Assembly (NCBI GenBank): GCA_041665985.1
Contig: JBAYHV010000011.1
Span: forward strand, 1 to 24,269
Source: CAIRYW01 sp041665985
Lineage (GTDB): Bacteria; Patescibacteriota; Minisyncoccia; Phycocordibacterales; CAIRYW01
Length of the DNA stretch: 24,269 bases
Direction: 5' to 3'
Below, one piece after another: positions 7,433-13,196 of this stretch (positions within the stretch are counted from its first letter, which is position 1; every line of letters starts with the position of its first letter). The notes beneath the pieces are model-generated. The model ran no database searches and had not been told where the DNA came from. It worked only from the letters and a program-made list of their open reading frames with translations. The position numbers and the translations under genes were made by a program.

Positions 7433-7548
7433 TGTCATTCCCGTGGAAATGGGAATCCAGTTATTTTGGGGGAAGGACTTCCTCTTGAGAAGTCGTTTCT
7501 TCAAATCTTATTATATTTTCCTAGATTCCCGCCTGCGCGGGAATGACA
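7433..7548. repeat. REP-like inverted repeat pair, copy 1
   Basis: Left arm TGTCATTCCCGTGG... (7433-7460) and right arm CTAGATTCCCGCCTGCGCGG... (7521-7548) form a large foldback with 60 nt between them. The right arm matches copy 2 at 11986-12013. It lies in the gap between recG and tRNA-Ile, and could act as a recG 3' structure. Confidence 0.75.
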
Positions 7549-7639
7549 ATCAATAAGATGGATTCCTCCAGTACTTACTTTCTTTAAAGTTAGTGTGCTG
7601 GATAAAAGCTTATTTTTACTATAAAATAGCCAAATAAAT

Positions 7640-7712
7640 GCGTGTGTAGCTCAGTTGGTAGAGCGGATGACTTATACTCATCTGGCCGGGGGTTCGAGTC
7701 CCTCCACACGCA
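7640..7712 (+). tRNA. tRNA-Ile, anticodon TAT
   Basis: A 73-nt class I tRNA with acceptor GCGTGTG/CACACGC, discriminator A, D-stem GCTC/GAGC, anticodon stem GATGA/TCATC with loop CTTATAC (anticodon TAT, reads AUA), and T-arm CCGGGGGTTCGAGTCCCTCC. Most bacteria read AUA with a CAT anticodon modified by TilS, so a TAT tRNA is unusual. The next bases are CAA, not CCA, whereas the duplicate 3' end at 7921-7941 does encode CCA. A TATAAA at 7620-7625 is a plausible -10. Confidence 0.92.
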
Positions 7713-7713
7713 C

Positions 7714-7939
7714 AATTGAACGAAGAGAAATTGTAAGTGTGGAGCAAAGCAACTACTTGCCTTGCGTAGGGACTCACACTACAAGAGTATTTCTATTTTT
7801 CTAATTCGTTCCTCATAAGAAAAATTGGTCAAAAGCACAGTCATGTTTTTTCAACAGAAAAAACAGACGAGCTGGGGTCGAGAAAATTTATTTGCGACTA
7901 GCAAATAAATTATTCGTGACCGAGTCCCTCCACACGCAC
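7714..7939 (+). mobile_element. Foldback insertion at the tRNA-Ile 3' end ('A')
   Basis: A 19-bp perfect direct repeat of the tRNA 3' end (CGAGTCCCTCCACACGCAC, at 7695-7713 and 7921-7939) brackets this 226-bp unit. Inside are: an antisense copy of the acceptor (GTGTGGAG, to 7744); a hairpin GCAAAGCAACTACTTGCCTTGC (written as GCAA/TTGC with inner CAA/TTG); an antisense copy of the T-arm (GGGACTC, 7769-7775); a conserved core with an A/T stem (7781-7833); a sense GGGGT followed by a hairpin (TTTATTTGC/GCAAATAAA); and the conserved end CGTGAC (7915-7920). The distal tRNA end carries an encoded CCA and so may be the older one. No protein gene lies inside. Confidence 0.7.
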
Positions 7940-7956
7940 CAAAAGGTTAATTCGGA

Positions 7957-8610
7957 TTACAACTCTTGAATTCTTTTTAACCCCATCAAAACATAATCAC
8001 ACATAGATTTATTATCATAAACCACGCAACAAGTTCCTTGTCCGAAACCATTTTTATAGGTAATAGCTGTTGATAAATTTTTTTTGATATATGGTTTTCG
8101 AAATTGAGTTTTTGAAATACCTAAAGTTTTTGACCAAAAATTTATTTTTTCTGATATATTCATGTCACTATATAAATGCAAATTTATTTTTAGTTTATCC
8201 TTAGAAACTCCAAGTAAATTAAGCCATTTTATATAAAATTGAAGCATAATAGGATTTGTGTTTGTTAGAACTATTGTTGAACCCCTCGTCTTACCACCTT
8301 CAGCCCAATATAAAAATAAACCAGCTAAAAATACTTCTCTATTATTTATTTTTCCAATATCTTTACTAACTTTTTTATAAGCTATATCTTTCTTAACTTT
8401 CTGCTTTTCAGCCATCGTATTCCTAAACCTTTCGATCCTTTGAAAATTATTAGCTCTGAGTTCATTTATTCTTTCTTTTGATAAAGGATAATCCTTAAGC
8501 CAACCACTCAAAGTACTTTTACTAAGACCGAGTTTTTCCTTTATCTGGCTGTAACTCATCTGTTTTGCTCGCATTTCCAAAGCTTTTTGTTTTAAAATTT
8601 TGTTTGCCAT
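7957..8610 (-). CDS. HTH protein, possibly homing-endonuclease-like
   Basis: 217 residues. The N-terminus has a clear helix-turn-helix (MSYSQIKEKLGLSKSTLSGWL, about 18-38, split by eye), followed by a basic linker and a region with FLAGLFLYWAEGGKT, NTNPIMLQFYIKWL, LHLYSDMN and KINFWSKTLGI. This pattern recalls the LAGLIDADG-like fold seen in many uncharacterised CPR proteins; I cannot confirm catalytic acids. The stop codon lies 16 nt from the tRNA-Ile insertion A, so it could be linked to that element, but no second tRNA copy beyond the gene is visible. A TATAAT lies about 30 nt upstream on the minus strand; there is no Shine-Dalgarno site. Confidence 0.6.
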   Translation of the reverse strand: MANKILKQKALEMRAKQMSYSQIKEKLGLSKSTLSGWLKDYPLSKERINELRANNFQRIERFRNTMAEKQKVKKDIAYKKVSKDIGKINNREVFLAGLFLYWAEGGKTRGSTIVLTNTNPIMLQFYIKWLNLLGVSKDKLKINLHLYSDMNISEKINFWSKTLGISKTQFRKPYIKKNLSTAITYKNGFGQGTCCVVYDNKSMCDYVLMGLKRIQEL

Positions 8611-8709
8611 ATTTGTAGAAACTAGTTTATATCAACTATTATACAACGGTTCGTATTATTGCAAAATTAATCTTAATGACTTAATACCTACCTTTTCAAA
8701 ACTACCCTA

Positions 8710-8718
8710 TGCTAAAAT
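8710..8718 (+). promoter_or_regulatory. Extended -10 of the Nudix gene, leaderless layout
   Basis: TG-C-TAAAAT ends at 8718, and exactly six bases separate it from the ATG at 8725. This is the start of the original unbroken Nudix frame. Confidence 0.6.
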
Positions 8719-8724
8719 ATCCTT

Positions 8725-8952
8725 ATGAAAAAAATAGTAACCCTTTGTATTGTCACTAAAGAAAATAAAGTCCCTCGCAGCAAGCAGACAGAGGTATTAA
8801 ATACCGAACTCGCTTTTCTCGTACTTAAACCGCCCCGAGGGGCGGGGTATTTACCCTTTGTTCCACCTGCATTCGGATGTCGTGAATTACTTCGCTTCGC
8901 TCGTCTTTCGCGACATCTCTCATTTGGCGGAATAAAATTCTTCTTGGAATGA
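8725..8952 (+). pseudogene. N-terminal fragment of the interrupted Nudix gene
   Basis: The first 15 residues (MKKIVTLCIVTKENK) are the first strand of an MTH1-like Nudix protein. From base 8770 the frame runs into a 167-bp insertion and ends at the TGA 8950-8952. That TGA overlaps the ATG at 8949 of the remaining Nudix frame (ATGA). Removing the insertion joins ...VTKENK to ILLGMKKRGFG in one frame. Residues 16-75 are therefore translated insertion sequence, not a real domain. Confidence 0.75.
8770..8936. mobile_element. 167-bp palindromic insertion with AATAAA target duplication
   Basis: AATAAA occurs on both sides (8764-8769 and 8931-8936). Inside are three foldbacks: GGTATTAAATACC, CCGCCCCGAGGGGCGG, and a larger one pairing TTCCACC...GGATGTCG with CGACATC...GGCGGAA. 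The insert is more GC-rich than the surroundings and has no protein gene. Its length leaves remainder 2 when divided by 3, so it shifts the Nudix frame. It is non-autonomous (MITE-like); I see no matching transposase in the window. Confidence 0.75.
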
Positions 8953-9374
8953 AGAAGCGAGGATTTGGCGCAGGAAAATGGAATGGCTTCGGAGGAAAAG
9001 TGGAAGCAGGTGAAACAATCGAAGATGCGGCAAAAAGAGAACTAAGAGAAGAATGTGGGATTGAATCAATTAATATGGAAAAAATTGGGTTGCTTGATTT
9101 TAAATTTCAAAGCGATCCTAAAATTTTTGAAACTCATATTTTTCACGTGAGTGAATTTAAAGGAGAACCAACAGAAACTGAAGAAATGAATCCATTGTGG
9201 TTTGAAGAAGGTGCGATCCCATATAATGAAATGTGGTCAGACGATATCCTTTGGCTACCTATTCTTCTTAAGAAGAAAAAATTTAAGGGTGAATTTTTGT
9301 TTGATAGACCATCTGACCCAGAATATTCAGCAAAAATAATTGAACAAATTTTAAAAGAGGTAGATTCAATATAA
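8949..9374 (+). CDS. Nudix hydrolase (MTH1/8-oxo-dGTPase-like), lacking its first strand
   Basis: 141 residues with a perfect Nudix box, G16-x5-E22-x7-R30-E31-L-x-E34-E35-x-G37. The lead-in KKRGFGAGKWNGFGGKVEAG is typical of MTH1-type enzymes that hydrolyse oxidised purine nucleoside triphosphates (for example 8-oxo-dGTP) and keep them out of DNA. The normal N-terminal strand is encoded separately upstream because a 167-bp element broke the gene. This frame starts at an internal ATG overlapping the stop of the upstream frame, which could allow coupled translation. Whether the shortened protein folds is unclear. It ends tail to tail with the nucleotidase gene, overlapping by 9 bp. Confidence 0.85.
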   Translation: MKKRGFGAGKWNGFGGKVEAGETIEDAAKRELREECGIESINMEKIGLLDFKFQSDPKIFETHIFHVSEFKGEPTETEEMNPLWFEEGAIPYNEMWSDDILWLPILLKKKKFKGEFLFDRPSDPEYSAKIIEQILKEVDSI

Positions 9375-9941
9375 ATTAAGCCCATCCACGATCTCTTCCC
9401 AACTCTTCACTCTACTTACATATTCAGGAATAGGTTCTTGATTCCAAGATGCATCCATCAGAAAACACTTAATAATTCTTTCTTTTGCGGTATCAAGAAC
9501 ATTTTGCAAGTTATCATCAATAAAAGCTCCGACTCCCTCTTCTATGCAAATAGAAACTTTTTCTCTCCTCGCGCCAAAAAATTGATTAGTAAAAATAATT
9601 TTATCGAAAGTGTTTGGTAGATGTTTTTCCAACCAACCATGAACAAAATCATAAGTGCTGTCTGGTCTTCCTGTAATAATAATTAATTCATTTTTTTCTT
9701 TTAATTTGCGAATAGCATCTAAAGCCCCGTTAACAGGCTGAATATCAAGATCTTTTTCATACAAATAAAAATCTGCTAAACTTTTTCGCATTGTTTGAGA
9801 ATCGACTTTCCAAACTTTTTCCAGATCAAAAGAAAAAATATCTCTTACTTCATAAGTAGTTCCAAAAACATTATTTAGATGTTCAATTAAAGGCGGAAAA
9901 TAATTAACTAGACAATCATCAAAATCAATTCCAATTTTCAT
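9366..9941 (-). CDS. 5'(3')-deoxyribonucleotidase-like HAD phosphatase
   Basis: 191 residues. HAD motif I IDFDDCLVN (nucleophile D6, acid D8), motif II IIITGRP, and motif IV FIDDN near 137-141 are all present. The size and cap pattern fit the NT5C/YorS group, which removes phosphate from (deoxy)nucleoside monophosphates; a broader HAD role cannot be excluded. It lies 12 nt downstream of ftsH on the same strand and may be cotranscribed. A TAAAAT overlapping the ftsH stop (9951-9956), 9 nt before its ATG, could give it a separate near-leaderless transcript. Confidence 0.8.
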   Translation of the reverse strand: MKIGIDFDDCLVNYFPPLIEHLNNVFGTTYEVRDIFSFDLEKVWKVDSQTMRKSLADFYLYEKDLDIQPVNGALDAIRKLKEKNELIIITGRPDSTYDFVHGWLEKHLPNTFDKIIFTNQFFGARREKVSICIEEGVGAFIDDNLQNVLDTAKERIIKCFLMDASWNQEPIPEYVSRVKSWEEIVDGLNLY

Positions 9942-9953
9942 ACAGAACCTATT

Positions 9954-11891
9954 TTAAGCCGCTACATTTAACTCCCCTTTTTCGATTGTCTTTTTTTTCT
10001 TCAAAGTAATTCCATGAGGGACAATAATTTTTTCATATTCTTCTTGTTCGATCACTTCAACTTCAACCAATCTTTTAGCAAGAATATCAAGCAAATTTTT
10101 ATAGTTTGCTAAGGTATCTTCGGCTATTTTCAAAGCATTGTGCATTATTTGAGAAACCTCATTATCGATCTCGTCTCCTACTTTTCCAGAATATTCTTTG
10201 TCGGACACGCCTTGTCCAAAAAGAACCTTTCCTCCAGCTCCCTCAAGGGCGATAGGGCCAAGTTTGTCGGACATCCCATACTTTGTGACCATGTCGCGAG
10301 CCAAAGCAGTTGAGACCTGTAAGTCATTTGAAGGACCTGTTGTGATGTCCCCGAAGATCATTTTTTCTGCTACGTAACCGCCAAGTGAAACGGCAATATC
10401 ATCAAGAAATTCTTTTTTGGATTGCATTTTTTTATCTTCAATTGGAAGCTTAAGCATATATCCAGCAGCTCGTCCTCGAGAAATAATTGTAATTTTGTGA
10501 ACGGGATCAGAATAAGGCAAAACGCTCGCAAGAATTGCATGCCCTGCTTCGTGATACGCAGTAATTTCTTTTTCTTTAAGCGAGAACAAATGACTTCTTC
10601 GTTCGGGACCGAGCATAACTTTTTCGATCGAGCGAATAAGATCAAACTGCGCAACTTTTAATCTATTTTCTCTTGCTGCCAAAATTGCTCCTTCATTCAT
10701 TAGAGAATAAAGATCCGCTCCAGAAAAACCAGGAGTTCTTTCTGCAATTAAACCTAAATTCATATCTTCGGCAAAAGGTTTTCCTCTTAGGTGAATCTTC
10801 AAAATTTCTTCGCGATCTTTTCTATCTGGCAGATCAATGACCACTCTTCTATCAAATCGTCCTGGGCGAAGAAGAGCTGGGTCCAAAACATCCGGCCTGT
10901 TTGTTGCTGCCATAATAATTACTTTTTCATTTGGTTCAAATCCATCCATCTCCACAAGAATTTGGTTGAGAGTTTGTTCTCTTTCATCATTTCCTCCTCC
11001 CACTCCAGTACCTCGAACTCTTCCTACTGCGTCAATTTCATCAATAAAAATAATTGCAGGTGATGCAAGTTTTGCAACTTTAAATAGATCTCTTACTCTA
11101 GATGCTCCAACTCCGACAAACATTTCAACAAATTCTGAACCGGAAATTGCAAAGAAAGCCACGTTTGCTTCTCCTGCAACAGCTCGAGCCAATAAAGTTT
11201 TTCCTGTACCAGGAGCACCCATAAGCAAAATTCCTTTTGGAATTCTTGCACCGATATCAATAAATTTTTTAGGATTTTTTAAGAAGTCTACTATCTCCAT
11301 CAATTCTTCTTTAGCTTCTTTTGCTCCGGCAACATCTTTGAATGTTACTTTTTGTTTTTTATCATCGGGATCAGTAATTCGAGCGCGTGATTGTCCAAAA
11401 GAAAAAGCCTGCATTCCTGCTCCTTTAACTTGTCGTGATAAATACCAGATCAAAAGCACAGTAAATAAAAGAGGAATGAGAAGAGGAAGAATAATGGCAG
11501 AAAACCAATAACTAAAACCAGATCCAGTTGTGACATCTACTGAAACTTTAGAAATTTCATCAGCTGTAACTCCGAGCCCATTTAAAGCATTAGTAAGCGA
11601 AACACCATCTTCTTTTTTTGAAACTTTTTTTGCTCCGTCATTGTAGGCGATCTCTAGTCCGCTATCTGTAACACCAATACTTTTAACTATTCCACTTTTA
11701 ATATCTGTTGCTAGCTGAGTGATAGTTATTGTAGGTTTTGCAACAAAATAATCCGCCATATAGGAATATGAAGTAATTAAAATTCCTAAAACTAGAAGAA
11801 CTATTAAAATATTGCGGATAAATTCCCCTTTAACTGGAGGAAGATTCCCTTTCCCTTTTTTATTATTTTTTTGATTAGGTTGTTTATTCAT
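9954..11891 (-). CDS. ftsH: ATP-dependent zinc metalloprotease FtsH
   Basis: Membrane-anchored AAA+ protease that degrades misfolded and regulatory membrane proteins. Numbering from the upstream ATG at 11903: membrane spans at about 31-49 and 132-155, Walker A GAPGTGKT (229-236), pore motif MFVG (261-264), Walker B FIDEID (286-291), SRH with RPGRFDR, zinc motif HEAGH (451-455) and third ligand D527 in GPSNDLQV. I place the start at the fifth residue (ATG 11891) because the best -10 box, TATAAT, overlaps the upstream ATG. Starting at 11891 leaves a 10-nt gap from the -10, in line with other genes here. The gene is divergent from smpB across a REP-like repeat. Confidence 0.96.
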   Translation of the reverse strand: MNKQPNQKNNKKGKGNLPPVKGEFIRNILIVLLVLGILITSYSYMADYFVAKPTITITQLATDIKSGIVKSIGVTDSGLEIAYNDGAKKVSKKEDGVSLTNALNGLGVTADEISKVSVDVTTGSGFSYWFSAIILPLLIPLLFTVLLIWYLSRQVKGAGMQAFSFGQSRARITDPDDKKQKVTFKDVAGAKEAKEELMEIVDFLKNPKKFIDIGARIPKGILLMGAPGTGKTLLARAVAGEANVAFFAISGSEFVEMFVGVGASRVRDLFKVAKLASPAIIFIDEIDAVGRVRGTGVGGGNDEREQTLNQILVEMDGFEPNEKVIIMAATNRPDVLDPALLRPGRFDRRVVIDLPDRKDREEILKIHLRGKPFAEDMNLGLIAERTPGFSGADLYSLMNEGAILAARENRLKVAQFDLIRSIEKVMLGPERRSHLFSLKEKEITAYHEAGHAILASVLPYSDPVHKITIISRGRAAGYMLKLPIEDKKMQSKKEFLDDIAVSLGGYVAEKMIFGDITTGPSNDLQVSTALARDMVTKYGMSDKLGPIALEGAGGKVLFGQGVSDKEYSGKVGDEIDNEVSQIMHNALKIAEDTLANYKNLLDILAKRLVEVEVIEQEEYEKIIVPHGITLKKKKTIEKGELNVAA

Positions 11892-11901
11892 ATGTACGCT
11901 C

Positions 11902-11907
11902 ATTATA
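11902..11907 (-). promoter_or_regulatory. ftsH: -10 box of ftsH
   Basis: TATAAT on the minus strand at 11907-11902 includes the first two bases of the upstream candidate ATG (11903). Transcription would start about 7 nt further on, so that ATG cannot be in the mRNA from this promoter. Confidence 0.55.
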
Positions 11908-11940
11908 TACGCACGATAAGTTTAGTAAACCCTTTTAAGT

Positions 11941-12013
11941 TGTCATTCCCGCGCAGGCGGGAATCCAGTGTTTTATTTTATTCTCCTAGATTCCCGCCTG
12001 CGCGGGAATGACA
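11941..12013. repeat. REP-like inverted repeat pair, copy 2
   Basis: Left arm 11941-11968 and right arm 11986-12013 are near-perfect inverted copies with only 17 nt between them. The right arm (CTAGATTCCCGCCTGCGCGG...) is the same as in copy 1 at 7521-7548. It sits between the divergent ftsH and smpB promoters. Confidence 0.8.
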
Positions 12014-12046
12014 AAAAGACTGTTACATAATTCAAAACCAAAAAAA

Positions 12047-12055
12047 TGTTAAACT
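12047..12055 (+). promoter_or_regulatory. smpB: Extended -10 of smpB, leaderless layout
   Basis: TG-T-TAAACT, with exactly six bases (ATCCAT) between the box and the ATG at 12062. Confidence 0.55.
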
Positions 12056-12061
12056 ATCCAT

Positions 12062-12511
12062 ATGGCAGATTATATTCGAAACAAAAAAGCCTTTTTTAAC
12101 TACGAAATTCAAGAAGAGTTTGAATCTGGTATTGAATTGCTTGGCCTTGAAGCAAGGTCTATTCGAGCAGGGCTTGGCAGTCTTGATTCCTCTTATATAA
12201 TCGTCAGAGGAGGAGAAGCCTTCCTTGTAGGGGCCGATATTCCCGCTTTTCAAGCCAAAAACGCACCTGGAAGCTACGAGAGAATGCGCAACCGAAAACT
12301 CCTTTTAACTAAGCCTGAAATAGCTAAATTAGCTTTAGCTTCTGAGACTAAGGGGTTGACATTAGTGCCAATTTCGTTATATAATAAGAATCAAAAGATC
12401 AAATTAAACCTTGCAATTGCTCGTGGAAAAAAGAAATTTGATAAACGAGAATCGATCAAAAAAAGAGACACAGATAGAGAGATGAGAAGAACTTTGAAAA
12501 CTGAAAATTAG
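12062..12511 (+). CDS. smpB: SsrA-binding protein SmpB
   Basis: 149 residues, the usual SmpB length. The typical opening (YIRNKKAFFNYEIQEEFESG), the GLEARSIRAGLGSLDSSYIIV segment, NRKLLLTKPEI, LVPISLY and the basic C-terminal tail (KKFDKRESIKKRDTDREMRR) are all present. SmpB binds the tRNA-like domain of tmRNA and places it in stalled ribosomes. The tail mimics mRNA in the decoding site. The tmRNA gene starts 61 nt downstream, so both partners are probably on one transcript. Confidence 0.97.
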   Translation: MADYIRNKKAFFNYEIQEEFESGIELLGLEARSIRAGLGSLDSSYIIVRGGEAFLVGADIPAFQAKNAPGSYERMRNRKLLLTKPEIAKLALASETKGLTLVPISLYNKNQKIKLNLAIARGKKKFDKRESIKKRDTDREMRRTLKTEN

Positions 12512-12538
12512 AAAGATTAAACAGTCTTTTCAGAAGTT

Positions 12539-12574
12539 CCCGAAAAATTTTGAAATTTTTCAAAATTTTTCGGG
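12539..12574 (+). repeat. Long A/T hairpin overlapping the tmRNA 5' end
   Basis: CCCGAAAAATTTTGAAA (12539-12555) pairs with the segment ending TTTTTCGGG at 12574. The three G that close the stem are the first three bases of mature tmRNA. It could be a cleavage site between smpB and ssrA, or a leftover terminator. Confidence 0.55.
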
Positions 12575-12969
12575 GATGCCTGGCATAGACATGTGAAATT
12601 CCTTTCTTGTGCGCAATCGAGTACCCTTGAATCTCGTTAAACTTCTAGGAAACCTTAAGTGCTAAAGCACAGAAAATCGCTTCTCCATATTTTGGAGCAA
12701 ACGATTTCGCGTTTGCATTCGCTAGAGCGTAAGCTCGCGGACCATTCGCCATTCTACCAATTCCCTTCTCACGAGTTGGATAGAGTGTTATAAGATGAGA
12801 ATAAGTTTATGAATCTCTTCGCTCATAAAACGAAAACCCAAGAAGATCGAAAATAATACGTTTCGTTTTGCTTTAAGTATTATTTTTTAAATCACAAGCA
12901 TAACCACATTGCGTAGACTCATTTAAGTAACTCATATGCACGGGGGTTCAATTCCCCCCATCTCCACCA
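12572..12969 (+). ncRNA. ssrA: Transfer-messenger RNA (tmRNA), one-piece
   Basis: 398 nt. The 5' GGGGATG pairs with the 3' CATCTCC to form the acceptor stem, with the G3-U70 pair that marks alanine charging. The T-arm is GGGGGTTCAATTCCCCCC, the discriminator A, and CCA is encoded (12967-12969). The tag frame begins GCA at 12697 and reads ANDFAFAFARA, stopping at TAA 12730-12732. The stop lies in the loop of a GAGC-GTAA-GCTC hairpin, as in helix 5 of known tmRNAs. The tag ends in ARA rather than the common LAA or AA. With SmpB it frees stalled ribosomes and tags the nascent chain for proteases such as FtsH. The gene directly follows smpB. Confidence 0.93.
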
Positions 12970-12980
12970 AAAATTCTTAA
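12960..12980 (+). repeat. ssrA 3'-end direct repeat, copy 1 (att-like)
   Basis: The bases TCTCCACCAAAAATTCTTAA (12961-12980), plus one A before them, cover the tmRNA acceptor, CCA and trailer. They recur exactly at 16336-16356 and in split form at 17124-17151. This copy completes ssrA and would be attL. Confidence 0.75.
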
Positions 12981-13000
12981 CCCGCTTTATGCGGGTTTTT
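12979..13000 (+). terminator. Terminator of the smpB-ssrA unit
   Basis: AACCCGC/GCGGGTT stem with a TTTAT loop, followed by a T run to 13000. A decayed version follows the second ssrA 3' copy at 16357-16380. Confidence 0.85.
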
Positions 13001-13009
13001 GAATTTTTA

Positions 13010-13196
13010 GGTGGAGATGAGCAAAGCGCCTGCGCACTTTGCGTGGGGGAATTGCACCACAAGAGTATTTCCATTTTTCTAATTCGTTCCTCATAAGAAA
13101 AATTGGTCAAAGGCGGAGCATAATTTTTTTTAATTTAAAAAAATTGCGAGCCGGGGTCGAGATATCCGCCTAGGCGGATATTCGTGACCAATTCCC
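13010..13196 (+). repeat. Foldback element after ssrA ('B')
   Basis: No gene. An antisense copy of the tmRNA acceptor plus CC (GGTGGAGATG, 13010-13019) is followed by a hairpin (GCAAAG...CTTTGC, 13021-13042) and an antisense copy of the tmRNA T-arm (GGGGGAATTG, 13045-13054). A core at 13059-13111 is identical to element A at 7781-7833 except for one base in 53. Then come a sense GGGGT, the hairpin ATATCCGCC/GGCGGATAT, CGTGAC (13183-13188), and a sense tmRNA copy CAATTCCC (13189-13196). The last base of that copy is also the end of the TAG stop of the next gene, so the distal tmRNA copy is cut short. Confidence 0.72.

Noticed and set aside
7714..7939. Group I or group II intron in tRNA-Ile
   Set aside because: The tRNA is complete before the insert, and I could not find the group I core segments or a group II domain V; a self-splicing intron is not supported by eye.
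10837..11511. 224-codon plus-strand frame inside ftsH
   Set aside because: It lies wholly antisense to the conserved AAA+ domain of ftsH, has no domain pattern, and its length comes from the composition of the other strand.
12919..13110. 63-codon minus-strand frame ending WWRWGELNPRAYELLK
   Set aside because: It is the antisense of the tmRNA 3' end plus the foldback core. A similar peptide appears over element A because the DNA repeats, not because a protein is conserved.
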